From the NCBI GenBank assembly GCA_964429995.1, contig CAYSDY010000006.1, forward strand, positions 1 through 44,093: a stretch of DNA of 44,093 nt, in the 5' to 3' direction. Of the stretch, positions 1-7,141 are shown piece by piece. Position numbers and translations under genes: made by a program. The notes under the pieces are model-generated. The model was not told the DNA's origin and did not search any database. It saw only the letters and a program-made list of their open reading frames with translations. Positions within the stretch are counted from its first letter, which is position 1; each line of letters begins with the position of its first letter. Origin of the DNA: UBA583 sp964429995 (GTDB lineage: Archaea; Nanobdellota; Nanobdellia; Woesearchaeales; UBA583).

Positions 1-39
1 AATTCATTAATTAAGAAATATTTGTTAAATATTACTTAA

Positions 40-51
40 CTCCGAACGGAG
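40..51. other. Short GC-rich inverted repeat
   Basis: CTCCG and CGGAG are separated by AA, giving a perfect 5-bp inverted repeat in a region that is otherwise almost all A and T. The rest of positions 1-150 holds no gene that I can see. It could be part of a terminator for a gene left of the window when read on the minus strand, but a chance match is possible. Confidence 0.25.
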
Positions 52-150
52 CCTAAAAAATAGAAAATTAAAGCTCTCTATGCGTTTTAATTAAAAATAT
101 TGAACATTAAACAGAAAAAATGCATTTTAAAATTTAAAAATTAATTGTTA

Positions 151-678
151 TTAATCCTTTGTTATTAAGTAGAGTATTAATCCAAATCCTAAGATTCCTA
201 TTACACTCCAAAAAATCTCAGCAGAAAACCAGTCAAGTATAACATCCCATATGTCAAGAACATAGAATAATGCCCATATGGATATAATGCAAACAATTAA
301 AGCTAAAGTTCCACCAATCCATTGTTTTATTTTATTCTTATCATCAAATAACAATTGAATGTATTGATCGCCAAATATAAAGCCTAATAGTATCAATACT
401 ACCAATATAAAAACTATAAAGGTAATTGCTATTGTTATAAATTTTTGAATATATAGAACTGTCTGAATAGATGCTACTACAAATAAACCAAAAACAAATG
501 CTATTATTGCATTAATGTCCTTTGAGTCTTTATCTGTATTGTTACCTGTTTTTTTTGAAAAAATTCCTGATTTTTCAAGAATCCCAAAAACAACAACATA
601 AACTAGTAAAAATGGCAATATGACTCTGTAAAAACCAATATCAACTAACTTATCTATTATAGCTCCAAAATCAACCAT
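151..678 (-). CDS. Five-helix integral membrane protein of unknown function
   Basis: This 175-residue protein has about five hydrophobic segments, near residues 17-35, 56-76, 80-103, 118-140 and 153-172. A polar Lys/Asp/Asn-rich loop (residues about 41-54) separates the first two. I recognise no catalytic motif or named family. It starts 19 nt after the PRC-barrel gene on the same strand, so the two are probably co-transcribed. PRC-barrel domains often act as small adaptor or ligand-binding modules, so a membrane-associated partnership is possible but only inferred. Size and topology resemble small membrane proteins common in DPANN genomes. Confidence 0.75.
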   Translation of the reverse strand: MVDFGAIIDKLVDIGFYRVILPFLLVYVVVFGILEKSGIFSKKTGNNTDKDSKDINAIIAFVFGLFVVASIQTVLYIQKFITIAITFIVFILVVLILLGFIFGDQYIQLLFDDKNKIKQWIGGTLALIVCIISIWALFYVLDIWDVILDWFSAEIFWSVIGILGFGLILYLITKD

Positions 679-697
679 CTTAAATTTAAAGAGAAAA

Positions 698-964
698 TTA
701 TAATATATCTTCCTCAGATATTACCAAAAAATCACCTATTGCAATAACAGAATGAAATGGAACTAAAAAATCTCCGTTTGTATCTTTTTCAAGGCTTACA
801 TCCTTTACATATTTTGTAGGATTAATTAATGTGAAATCAATTATTTCACCTGTTTTAGTATCAAACACTAAATCCCCAACTTCACCAAATTTTTTACCGC
901 TCTTACTTACTACTACCTTATCTAGCAAATTTCTTGCCAGTATTTTTTCTTTAGTATCTGCCAT
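698..964 (-). CDS. PRC-barrel domain protein
   Basis: The 88-residue protein is essentially a single PRC-barrel. It shows the KVVVSKSGKKFGEVGDLVFD pattern (residues about 16-35), then TGEIIDFTLINP, and a C-terminal strand set ending FHSVIAIGDFLVISEEDIL. PRC-barrels form small beta-barrels found in the photosynthetic reaction centre H subunit, in RimM, and as stand-alone archaeal proteins of mostly unknown role. The start is supported by a TATA-like box centred about 28 nt upstream. It precedes the 175-residue membrane protein and may form a two-gene unit with it. The family call is firm; the cellular role is unknown. Confidence 0.85.
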   Translation of the reverse strand: MADTKEKILARNLLDKVVVSKSGKKFGEVGDLVFDTKTGEIIDFTLINPTKYVKDVSLEKDTNGDFLVPFHSVIAIGDFLVISEEDIL

Positions 965-987
965 TTTCTGATATGATAATTAGTTAT

Positions 988-997
988 CATATAAATT
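988..997 (-). promoter_or_regulatory. TATA-like box for the PRC-barrel gene
   Basis: ATTTATAT on the minus strand is centred about 28 nt before the start codon at 964. This fits a leaderless transcript. Confidence 0.5.
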
Positions 998-1115
998 CCT
1001 TTATATATTTTTTGTTTTAAAACAGAAAATCAAGAAACTTGATAGTAATAAAAGTCAAAAATAGTCGTATCATCAATATTTTATAATTGTCTAATTTGGA
1101 ATGCATAACGTTAAA

Positions 1116-1124
1116 TTTATAAAT
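1116..1124 (+). promoter_or_regulatory. TATA-like box for the DUF5320-DUF134 operon
   Basis: TTTATAAAT lies about 62 nt before the start codon at 1182. This predicts a start site near 1145 and a leader of about 35 nt, unlike the leaderless genes around it. Confidence 0.5.
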
Positions 1125-1126
1125 AA

Positions 1127-1146
1127 TAATGAATATATATTCATTA
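1127..1146. promoter_or_regulatory. Perfect 20-bp palindrome, candidate operator
   Basis: TAATGAATAT is followed directly by its exact reverse complement ATATTCATTA. The palindrome sits just downstream of the TATA-like box and covers the predicted transcription start. That is a position where a bound dimer would block initiation. The DUF134 protein encoded in the same operon is a predicted helix-turn-helix protein and an obvious candidate ligand; that link is inferred. Confidence 0.5.
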
Positions 1147-1165
1147 CTTAGTTGAAAAATTAAGT
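1146..1165 (+). promoter_or_regulatory. Leader hairpin with GAAA loop
   Basis: ACTTAGTT, GAAA and AATTAAGT can form an 8-bp stem with one G-U pair and a GNRA-type tetraloop. It lies in the predicted 5' leader, just before ATGAGG, a Shine-Dalgarno-like stretch about 6 nt ahead of the start at 1182. It could influence translation or mRNA stability. Confidence 0.35.
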
Positions 1166-1181
1166 AAAATGAGGAAAAAAA

Positions 1182-1358
1182 ATGCCAGATTTAGATAAAA
1201 CAGGACCAAGAGGAGAAGGACCTATGACAGGAAGAAAAATGGGATTGTGTAACTCTTCAAATAAAAAAGCAGAAGAATCTGAACATGTGATTTTTAAGCG
1301 AAGAGGACAAGGTCTTGCAAGAGGAATTAGAGGAAGATTTTTAAATAGAAATAATTAA
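1182..1358 (+). CDS. DUF5320-like small protein
   Basis: This 58-residue protein begins MPDLDKTGPRGEGPMTGRKM, which matches the N-terminal signature of DUF5320 proteins (TGPRGxGPMTGR followed by a G-x-C). A basic tail rich in Arg and Gly follows (residues about 40-56). The start codon is preceded by ATGAGG at a Shine-Dalgarno-like distance. DUF5320 genes are often found beside DUF134 regulators, NifX/NifB-like proteins and Mrp-type ATPases; only the DUF134 neighbour is present here, 10 nt downstream. The biochemical role of the family is not established. Confidence 0.8.
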   Translation: MPDLDKTGPRGEGPMTGRKMGLCNSSNKKAEESEHVIFKRRGQGLARGIRGRFLNRNN

Positions 1359-1368
1359 ATATTAATAA

Positions 1369-1644
1369 ATGCCAAGACCATGTAAAAAAAAAATTATTAG
1401 TGATTCTTTTAATTTTCATTATTTTAAACCTGCAGGAGTTCCAAAAAGTACTTTAGAGGAAATAACAATTTTCAAAGAAGAAATTGAATCTTTAAGATTA
1501 AAGGATGTGTTAGGACTTGAACAAAAACAATGTGCAGAAATGATGAAAATATCTCAGCCAACTTTTCATAGGTTGTTGGAAAAAGCCAGAAAAAAAATTT
1601 CTTATGCAATAGTTTATGGAAAAGCAATAAAAATTGTTGATTAG
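1369..1644 (+). CDS. DUF134 family predicted DNA-binding protein
   Basis: The 91-residue protein starts MPRPCKKKII and continues with a short acidic segment and a helix-turn-helix like those of sigma region 4 (residues about 45-82: LRLKDVLGLEQKQCAEMMKI, then SQPTFHRLLEKARKKI). This is the standard DUF134 architecture. The family usually also has a conserved Phe-x-P segment, seen here as FKPAGVPKSTLEEI. It follows the DUF5320 gene by 10 nt with no promoter between them, so they form an operon. The perfect palindrome at 1127-1146 makes autoregulation plausible. No DNA target is known from the sequence itself. Confidence 0.85.
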   Translation: MPRPCKKKIISDSFNFHYFKPAGVPKSTLEEITIFKEEIESLRLKDVLGLEQKQCAEMMKISQPTFHRLLEKARKKISYAIVYGKAIKIVD

Positions 1645-1703
1645 TATATCTTATGTGATTCTAAATAAAAAAATGGTTTTTTAATATATGTATACTTAAA
1701 ATT

Positions 1704-1979
1704 TTAAAATTCTTTATCTTTTCCATACTCTTTTCTTATTTCCTTACTGTAAATTTCCTGTAATTCTGCAATTAAGGTAGGTATATCATGAATATTTAGT
1801 GAACTGGCATCTTTTATTTCTCCTTCTTGGTCTTTATATATCTTTTTTATGGTAACTTGCCTATATGTTGTATTATCATCTCTTGAATGTTCCCAAACAG
1901 CAACATTTATTCCTCTTACTGTTAATTGATCTACTGGCTTGTTTTTTTTGTCTGAAATGTCATTTAAAGTTTTGTTCAT
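1704..1979 (-). CDS. Small conserved protein, possibly PC4/Whirly-like fold
   Basis: I place the start at 1979 (MNKTLND). A longer frame reaches 1997 but adds only MCIIYK. The core reads LTVRGINVAVWEHSRDDNTT, then a beta-rich YRQVTIKKIYKDQEGEIKDA segment and a terminal helix (residues about 64-82). This resembles the widespread small proteins with a KxRAGxISxxIW start, a central KDxxGxWKxxxS strand and a DLPKxxxxLxxAY helix. They are common beside mobile and informational genes and look like single-stranded DNA-binding folds. That fold assignment is from memory of the pattern and is tentative. The gene stands alone between converging and diverging neighbours. Confidence 0.65.
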   Translation of the reverse strand: MNKTLNDISDKKNKPVDQLTVRGINVAVWEHSRDDNTTYRQVTIKKIYKDQEGEIKDASSLNIHDIPTLIAELQEIYSKEIRKEYGKDKEF

Positions 1980-1994
1980 TTTATATATTATACA

Positions 1995-2047
1995 CATGGC
2001 AATGTTCTACCATGATAGTATTATTATTAATCTTTATGTTTATAAAT
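1995..2047 (-). promoter_or_regulatory. Promoter and leader inverted repeat for the small conserved gene
   Basis: A TTTATAAAT box at 2039-2047 predicts a start site near 2017. The transcript would then open with a perfect 5-bp inverted repeat, CATGG at 1995-1999 and CCATG at 2010-2014, before the start codon at 1979. Confidence 0.3.
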
Positions 2048-2161
2048 TATTACATCAATATTAGTAGAATTTTTTGTTTTTTAATTATATATAGTAGATT
2101 TGTTGCAAATGTCCAATCAAATACACAAAACTCTATTTTACATTTTTATAAAATAAGTTAA

Positions 2162-2170
2162 TTTTTTAAA
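2162..2170 (+). promoter_or_regulatory. TATA-like box for the CARF-like gene
   Basis: TTTTTTAAA is centred about 25 nt before the start codon at 2192, consistent with leaderless initiation. Confidence 0.4.
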
Positions 2171-2191
2171 TGGATTTCATATATTATTTTT

Positions 2192-2851
2192 ATGAACATA
2201 TTTGTTTCTGCAATAGGGTCAGGAAATACATTAAATTTTGTACACAATAAGAATTATGCAGGTATTATTGCAATATCTGAAAATATAGAAAAATTTGGAC
2301 TATTTTATGCAAGAGGTGGTAAAACTGAAAATTTATCACAAAATGATGTGTTTAAAACAAAGTTTGCAGGGACTGATTACAAAATTAAAGAACTACTTGA
2401 AATCAATGGGAACATGTCTTCAAATGAAGCAGGATCAATTATAATGGATAAACTTGATGAAATAAAAAATAGCAACCCAAAAGCAAAATTCCATTTTGAA
2501 ATATCAGCTGGATATAAAAAATTAGGACACCTTCTTACACTAATATCCTATATAAGAAAAGACATTTACAAATTAACATTTTTAAATTTTGATGGAACAC
2601 TTGAATCTTTACCTTTAATAAATATAAAACTCACAAAAGATCAAAACGCAATATTTACAGGTTATGCTGGTAATTGTAAAAGTGATTGGAATGGAAAAAT
2701 TGCATCAAATAAATTTATATTTGATTATAGGGGAAATAGAAAGTTTCCTTATAGAGTTATAAAACATTGCAAGGAAATGGGATTAATTGATGATAACAAT
2801 TATCCTACAGAATTTGGAAAACTTTATGCTAAATATTCTTTAGCTTTTTAA
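2192..2851 (+). CDS. CARF-like protein with C-terminal winged-helix-like segment
   Basis: This 219-residue protein has the layout of the CARF/DUF6293 type. It starts with a hydrophobic strand (MNIFVSAIGSGN), has a central helix-rich segment, then a strand-loop-helix KFHFEISAGYKKLGHLLTLI (residues about 98-117). That segment lies where CARF proteins carry the nucleotide-binding (N/D)xSxGxK motif. The last 50 residues (KFPYRVIKHCKEMGLIDDNN, then YPTEFGKLYAK) read like a small winged helix. CARF domains sense cyclic oligoadenylates or related nucleotides in CRISPR and other defence or stress systems. No CRISPR array or cas gene is visible here. Its 3' end overlaps the converging tag gene by 12 nt. 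The assignment is by pattern only and could be wrong. Confidence 0.5.
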   Translation: MNIFVSAIGSGNTLNFVHNKNYAGIIAISENIEKFGLFYARGGKTENLSQNDVFKTKFAGTDYKIKELLEINGNMSSNEAGSIIMDKLDEIKNSNPKAKFHFEISAGYKKLGHLLTLISYIRKDIYKLTFLNFDGTLESLPLINIKLTKDQNAIFTGYAGNCKSDWNGKIASNKFIFDYRGNRKFPYRVIKHCKEMGLIDDNNYPTEFGKLYAKYSLAF

Positions 2852-3409
2852 GTTGAAAGAAATGTTACTCATAAAACATTCTTTACTATGATTACTCATT
2901 ACACCTATTGCCTCTAAATATGAGTATATTATTGTTTTACCTACAAACTTCATTCCTCTTTTTATAAGATCATTTGACACATCTTTTGCTAATTTAAGTT
3001 TTAATGGAGTAATGTTATCATAATTTTCTTTTAACTGCTTAAAATCTGTAAATCCCCAAATATAATTGTTAAATGTTGTATGTTCTTTTTGTATATTAAT
3101 GAAAATTTTTGAATTTTCTATGACTGCTAATATTTTTCTCTTATTTCTTATTATCCCTTTATCAGAAAGCAGTAAATTTACTTTGTTTTCGTTGTATTCT
3201 GATATTTTATGATAATTGAACATATCAAATGCATCTCTAAAATTTTCTCTTTTTTTTAATATTGTTATCCACAAAAGACCTGCTTGAAACATTTCAAGAA
3301 CTAACATCTCAAACAATAATTTATCATCGTGTACTGGTTGACCCCATTCTTTATCGTGATATTGTATGTAAATAGTATCTTTATTTACCCAATTACATCT
3401 TTGTATCAT
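2840..3409 (-). CDS. tag: DNA-3-methyladenine glycosylase I
   Basis: The protein shows nearly the full Tag signature. It has MIQRCNWVNKDTIYIQYHDK, EWGQPVHDDKLLFEMLVLEM, FQAGLLWITILKKRENFRDA and KGIIRNKRKILAVIENSKIF. The conserved Cys5 and the His-x3-Cys near the C-terminus (NHSKECF) supply the zinc site known for the family. Tag removes 3-methyladenine from alkylated DNA by base excision. One change is notable: AGLLW where AGLSW is usual. Length (189 aa) is normal. It lies 10 nt downstream of the RCK channel-like gene on the same strand and is probably read from that promoter. The 3' ends of tag and the CARF-like gene overlap. Confidence 0.93.
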   Translation of the reverse strand: MIQRCNWVNKDTIYIQYHDKEWGQPVHDDKLLFEMLVLEMFQAGLLWITILKKRENFRDAFDMFNYHKISEYNENKVNLLLSDKGIIRNKRKILAVIENSKIFINIQKEHTTFNNYIWGFTDFKQLKENYDNITPLKLKLAKDVSNDLIKRGMKFVGKTIIYSYLEAIGVMSNHSKECFMSNISFNLKS

Positions 3410-3419
3410 CTTAATGCAT

Positions 3420-4160
3420 TTATTTTAAATCGTCAGCCATCTTGTGTGCAGCTATAAACTCAGGAACCGTTATGTTACTTGCTCCTGCTCTTTTAAGTTT
3501 TGATATATGTTTTGGATTTTCACATCTTGAATGAACTTCTATTTCTTCGTTAATATCTTTTGCACCTAATGTTAACATTATATTGTCTTCTATTTTTGGT
3601 AATGTTATTATTAATTTTGATGCTTTTTTTAATTCTGCTAACATAAGCGAACTTTCCTCAAGAGCATCTGCATTAATTGTTGTATATCCATTTTGTTTTA
3701 ATTTTTCTGATGTTGGAGTATCAGATTCTATTATTATGAATGGTTTTTTAGTTTCATGCAATATTTTTGCTATTTCACTTCCTATCCTGCCACCGCCTAC
3801 TATTATTGTATGTTTCTGCATTTTTCTTATCTTATTTGTAAATCTATTGTGCTTAATATAATCACTTAAATGTCCCTCAATTACCATGTCAGCAAATCCC
3901 CATAAAACCCACCATAACAAAAACAAACCTACTACAGTAAGTGAAATTTCAAGTATTTTTTCAGGAATAGTTGAATCATCTTCAAATATGAAAGCTAATG
4001 CAAACAATGTTCTAAAAAATGATTCTTTTATGCTACTGTCTGATAATATGTAAAACATGATTGTTCCGATAGCAAACAATAAAATGGTAAGTAATATGTA
4101 AATTTTTACTTTTGAAATAAATTCTTTGCCATTTTCTGTTGTTTTTGCTTTTCGTGCCAT
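3420..4160 (-). CDS. RCK (TrkA-N) domain membrane protein resembling a potassium channel
   Basis: Residues about 18-40 and 70-92 form two membrane helices. They are followed by an RCK/TrkA-N Rossmann domain starting at about residue 116 with HTIIVGGGRIGSEIAKIL and an acidic residue ending the second strand (FIIIESD). The layout is that of two-helix potassium channels with a cytosolic nucleotide-gated RCK domain, such as MthK. However, the loop between the helices reads FFRTLFALAFIFEDDSTIPE and has no TVGYG-type selectivity filter. It may be a modified channel or a membrane-bound sensor. The C-terminal TrkA-C domain is absent. The gene has a TATA-like box about 29 nt upstream and is followed by tag. 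Confidence 0.8.
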   Translation of the reverse strand: MARKAKTTENGKEFISKVKIYILLTILLFAIGTIMFYILSDSSIKESFFRTLFALAFIFEDDSTIPEKILEISLTVVGLFLLWWVLWGFADMVIEGHLSDYIKHNRFTNKIRKMQKHTIIVGGGRIGSEIAKILHETKKPFIIIESDTPTSEKLKQNGYTTINADALEESSLMLAELKKASKLIITLPKIEDNIMLTLGAKDINEEIEVHSRCENPKHISKLKRAGASNITVPEFIAAHKMADDLK

Positions 4161-4184
4161 GTATAGTATTGTGTCTTATCTATC

Positions 4185-4193
4185 TTTTAAAAA
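4185..4193 (-). promoter_or_regulatory. TATA-like box for the RCK protein-tag operon
   Basis: TTTTTAAAA on the minus strand is centred about 29 nt before the start codon at 4160. Confidence 0.45.
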
Positions 4194-4270
4194 CTTAACA
4201 TATCTCTTAATAGTTGTACAATAGTATATATGGAAATGTCCCTTAAATTTCTACTGATTTTAATGGAAAT

Positions 4271-4279
4271 TATTTTAAA
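4271..4279 (+). promoter_or_regulatory. TATA-like box for radC
   Basis: TATTTTAAA is centred about 27 nt before the ATG at 4302. It favours that start over the in-frame ATG at 4311. Confidence 0.45.
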
Positions 4280-4301
4280 CTGATTTCTTAATGATATTTT
4301 A

Positions 4302-4973
4302 ATGGTTAATATGCTAAATATACCCAAAGAGGAAAGACCTATTGAGAAAATGATAAGGCATGGTGCGTTTTACCTTACTGAAACTGAACTGTTATCAATA
4401 ATAATAAGAACTGGTAGTAAAAATAGAAATGTACTTGAATTATCAAGAGAAATACTTTTAAAATATGAATTAGGAATTATTTCAAGAAAAACATACAGAG
4501 AACTCCTATCTTTTAAAGGAATATCAAAAGTTAAAGCATCACAAATAATTTCTGTTTTTGAACTTGCAAGAAGATTATCTAATAGGATTGAAGAAGAAAA
4601 AATAAAAATATTAAATTCTTATTCATTATTTGATTATGTGCAATCAGATTTTTATGATAGCCCAACAGAAAAAATAATGATTGTAATGGTTGATACAAAA
4701 AACCAGGTAATAAGAAAAGAATTTATCTCTTATGGAGAAATAGATTATTCTGTGCTTGACATAAGAAATCTATTAAAAAATATATTCACATATGATGCAT
4801 CAGGTTTTTTTCTTATACATAACCATCCGTCAGGAGATCTAAGACCAAGTAGAGATGATATTGAGATGACAAAAAAAATAAAATCAGCATGTGATATGCT
4901 TAATGTAAGATTTCTTGATCATATAATTGTTTCAAATACCTCTTACAAAAGTATTATTGATATGGATATTTGA
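4302..4973 (+). CDS. radC: RadC family JAB-domain protein
   Basis: The N-terminus matches the UPF0758/RadC helix-hairpin-helix region: PKEERPIEKMIRHGAFYLTE, then ELLSIIIRTG and FKGISKVKASQII. The C-terminal JAB/MPN domain carries FLIHNHPSGDLRPSRDDIEM, with both histidines and the aspartate of the metal site, plus a conserved FLDHIIV strand. The family is common in bacteria and mobile elements. Despite its name it has no proven DNA-repair role; a metal-dependent peptidase or nuclease-type activity is assumed from the fold. The length of 223 residues is full. The gene stands alone with its own promoter and ends with TGA. Confidence 0.92.
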   Translation: MVNMLNIPKEERPIEKMIRHGAFYLTETELLSIIIRTGSKNRNVLELSREILLKYELGIISRKTYRELLSFKGISKVKASQIISVFELARRLSNRIEEEKIKILNSYSLFDYVQSDFYDSPTEKIMIVMVDTKNQVIRKEFISYGEIDYSVLDIRNLLKNIFTYDASGFFLIHNHPSGDLRPSRDDIEMTKKIKSACDMLNVRFLDHIIVSNTSYKSIIDMDI

Positions 4974-5095
4974 AGCAAAAATTTTAAAATTCTAAATATT
5001 AAGCTTGTAAAAAATAGTTTTGGTAAAAAATTTAGTAAGAAATATGAAATACTATTCGTTAAAATTAAAAACTGTGTTGAATAATTTAAATATAT

Positions 5096-6274
5096 ATGAA
5101 AATAAAACAGATAGAAGAAGATTTTGTGGTTGATGAAATATATGATTTAGAGCAAATTAAAAGAAAAGAATATGATAAAAAAGATGAAGATAAGTATTAT
5201 TATTTTAAATTGACAAAAAAAAATTACAACCAAATAAGAGCATTAGAAATTGTTGCAAATACATTTAACACATCATCTAAACTGGTTCATTTTGCAGGAA
5301 CAAAAGATAAATTTGGAATAACTTCTCAAATAATTTCTGTTAAAGGAATAAATGAATCAAATTTTGAAAAAAATTTAGAACATATAAATTCAAATTTTGA
5401 TGGTATTAAACTTGAATTTATTGGAAAATATGGATCAAGAATTAATTTAGGTGATAATTTAGGAAACAGTTTTAAAATTGTGATAAGAGATATGGATGAA
5501 ACTGAAACAAAAATGCTGTTAAAAAATTTTGAAATAATTAAAAACAAAGGTGTTTTGAATTTTTTTGACAGTCAACGTTTTGGTTATGCAAATAATTCAC
5601 ATATAGTAGGGAAATATGCACTTGCTAATCAAATGGATATGGCAATATATGAAATACTTACATCATATCCAGAGTTTTCAGATTCAAAAATACTTAAAGA
5701 CTTTACTGATTTTATAGTTGCGAACTGGAGCGAAATAAAAAATAATAATATCTCAATTATGCAATCTGCAATTAGCATTGCACCTTCTTATTTAAGAAAT
5801 GAAATCATGATATTAAAACACCTTATTAAATATAAAAATGACTACCCAGGAGCTTTTAGAACTATTCATAAAAAATTAAGGAGTTTGTATTTTAATGCAT
5901 ATCAATCATATATTTTTAATGAAATGCTTATATTTTTGAGTAAATCTTCAAAAATAGATGATTTTTGTGAACTTGAGCTTGTAAATTTGGAATACTTGTT
6001 TACTGATAATCATATTAAAACTTTTGTTGAAAAGTTACTTGCTGATGATATGCTTTCAATTAATAGTTTTAAACTATCACATATGCCAGAAATAAAGTTT
6101 AACAAAATTTTTAGAAAAACAAGAATATTTCCTAAAAACATGAGAATATCATATATTACTAATGATGAAATGAATCAAAACAAAAACAAGGCAGAAATCT
6201 GTTTTGAACTTGATTCTGGCGAATATGCAACTAATGTTGTAAATCAGATATTTAACATGAATAAGTTTTGTTAA
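5096..6274 (+). CDS. truD: tRNA pseudouridine synthase D
   Basis: TruD isomerises U13 (and related sites) in tRNA. The catalytic segment FAGTKDKFGITSQIISVKGI (residues about 64-83) holds the aspartate of the GTKD motif. NFFDSQRFGYANNSHIVGKY (about 154-173) matches the NYFGxQRFG segment, with Asp in place of the usual Gly. The inserted TRUD domain and the C-terminal return to the catalytic fold (ELDSGEYATNVVNQIF) are present. Length (392 aa) is in the normal archaeal range. It ends 33 nt from the converging Fe-S GTPase gene. Some positions look diverged, but the active-site residues seen are intact. Confidence 0.93.
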   Translation: MKIKQIEEDFVVDEIYDLEQIKRKEYDKKDEDKYYYFKLTKKNYNQIRALEIVANTFNTSSKLVHFAGTKDKFGITSQIISVKGINESNFEKNLEHINSNFDGIKLEFIGKYGSRINLGDNLGNSFKIVIRDMDETETKMLLKNFEIIKNKGVLNFFDSQRFGYANNSHIVGKYALANQMDMAIYEILTSYPEFSDSKILKDFTDFIVANWSEIKNNNISIMQSAISIAPSYLRNEIMILKHLIKYKNDYPGAFRTIHKKLRSLYFNAYQSYIFNEMLIFLSKSSKIDDFCELELVNLEYLFTDNHIKTFVEKLLADDMLSINSFKLSHMPEIKFNKIFRKTRIFPKNMRISYITNDEMNQNKNKAEICFELDSGEYATNVVNQIFNMNKFC

Positions 6275-6307
6275 TTATTTATTTATTTGTAATTAATAAT
6301 ACGTACA

Positions 6308-7141
6308 TCATTCTTCTTCTAAGTTACAATTACATGGAATGGCATCTGGATGCTTTTTATTAAGATATATGCATTGGGTTTCTTCTATTTCATTATTTAT
6401 TACTGCTCTTACAAATTCATTGCATGAAGAAAAACCACATTTTCCACAGTTAATGTTTGGAATTTTTGCCTTTAATTCTTTACCTTTCTTGAATGTTAGA
6501 GCTGTTTCTTTATCGTTTAATACTTTATTTCCATAACAATATCCACATATAGCAGTAGGCATTGAATGTTTTAAGGTAAGGTTATCTTTAAAATCTGGTG
6601 TTTCTCTTATAAAATTGGCAATATCTATTCCACCTTCTCCTGTCAAACCATTAGCTTCTATTATTTTGGCAGAAGGATTAATTTTTATTATTTCTGCACG
6701 AAAAATTTCTCTTTCTGCCTGTGATAAGAGATCTCCTTTTGTTACAGCTACAATGTCCGCTTTTGATAAAAGAGGTCCATAACTGCTTGGCTTTCCTGCT
6801 AGGTTGTTAAGCACATTTATTGCCAAACCTTCGTTAACATATGGAGAACATCTTAAACAAAGACCAGCTGTCTCTATTATTAAAATATCTTTTCCATAAT
6901 TTTTTCTTATTACTTTTGGTATTTCAAGTGCTGTATAATGGTCAGGACAAACTTCTCCTGATAGTTTTTTTTCAGATGAAACTTTTTCATATTTATTTTT
7001 TATTAATTCATCATCAGAACTGTTTAAAACATCAAATTTTATGTAATGTATACTATAATCGTTTATCAGTTCAGATATAACGCATTTAATCATACTTGTT
7101 TTCCCACTTCCAGGAGTTCCTCCAAAAATTATAATTTTCAT
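6308..7141 (-). CDS. SIMIBI-class GTPase with C-terminal Fe-S cluster domain
   Basis: The N-terminus has the P-loop GGTPGSGKT (residues about 7-15), followed by ILIIETAGLCLRCSPY at the switch region and VAVTKGDLLS, a TKxD-type base-recognition motif. This places it with HypB, UreG and CooC-like maturation NTPases. The last 80 residues carry CGYC and then NCGKCGFSSCNEF, continuing to a fourth cysteine. The spacing is C-x2-C-x4-C-x16-C, as in the 4Fe-4S domain of RnfB-type proteins. Its start codon overlaps the stop of the upstream ABC ATPase (ATGA), so the two are translationally coupled. I infer a redox- or metal-related maturation role; no nickel enzyme or corrinoid protein is visible nearby. 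Confidence 0.8.
   Translation of the reverse strand: MKIIIFGGTPGSGKTSMIKCVISELINDYSIHYIKFDVLNSSDDELIKNKYEKVSSEKKLSGEVCPDHYTALEIPKVIRKNYGKDILIIETAGLCLRCSPYVNEGLAINVLNNLAGKPSSYGPLLSKADIVAVTKGDLLSQAEREIFRAEIIKINPSAKIIEANGLTGEGGIDIANFIRETPDFKDNLTLKHSMPTAICGYCYGNKVLNDKETALTFKKGKELKAKIPNINCGKCGFSSCNEFVRAVINNEIEETQCIYLNKKHPDAIPCNCNLEEE

Noticed and set aside
1865..2161. 98-codon open frame on the plus strand
   Set aside because: It overlaps the small conserved minus-strand gene and its promoter, and the product is Phe/Leu/Ile-rich as expected from AT-rich noncoding sequence.
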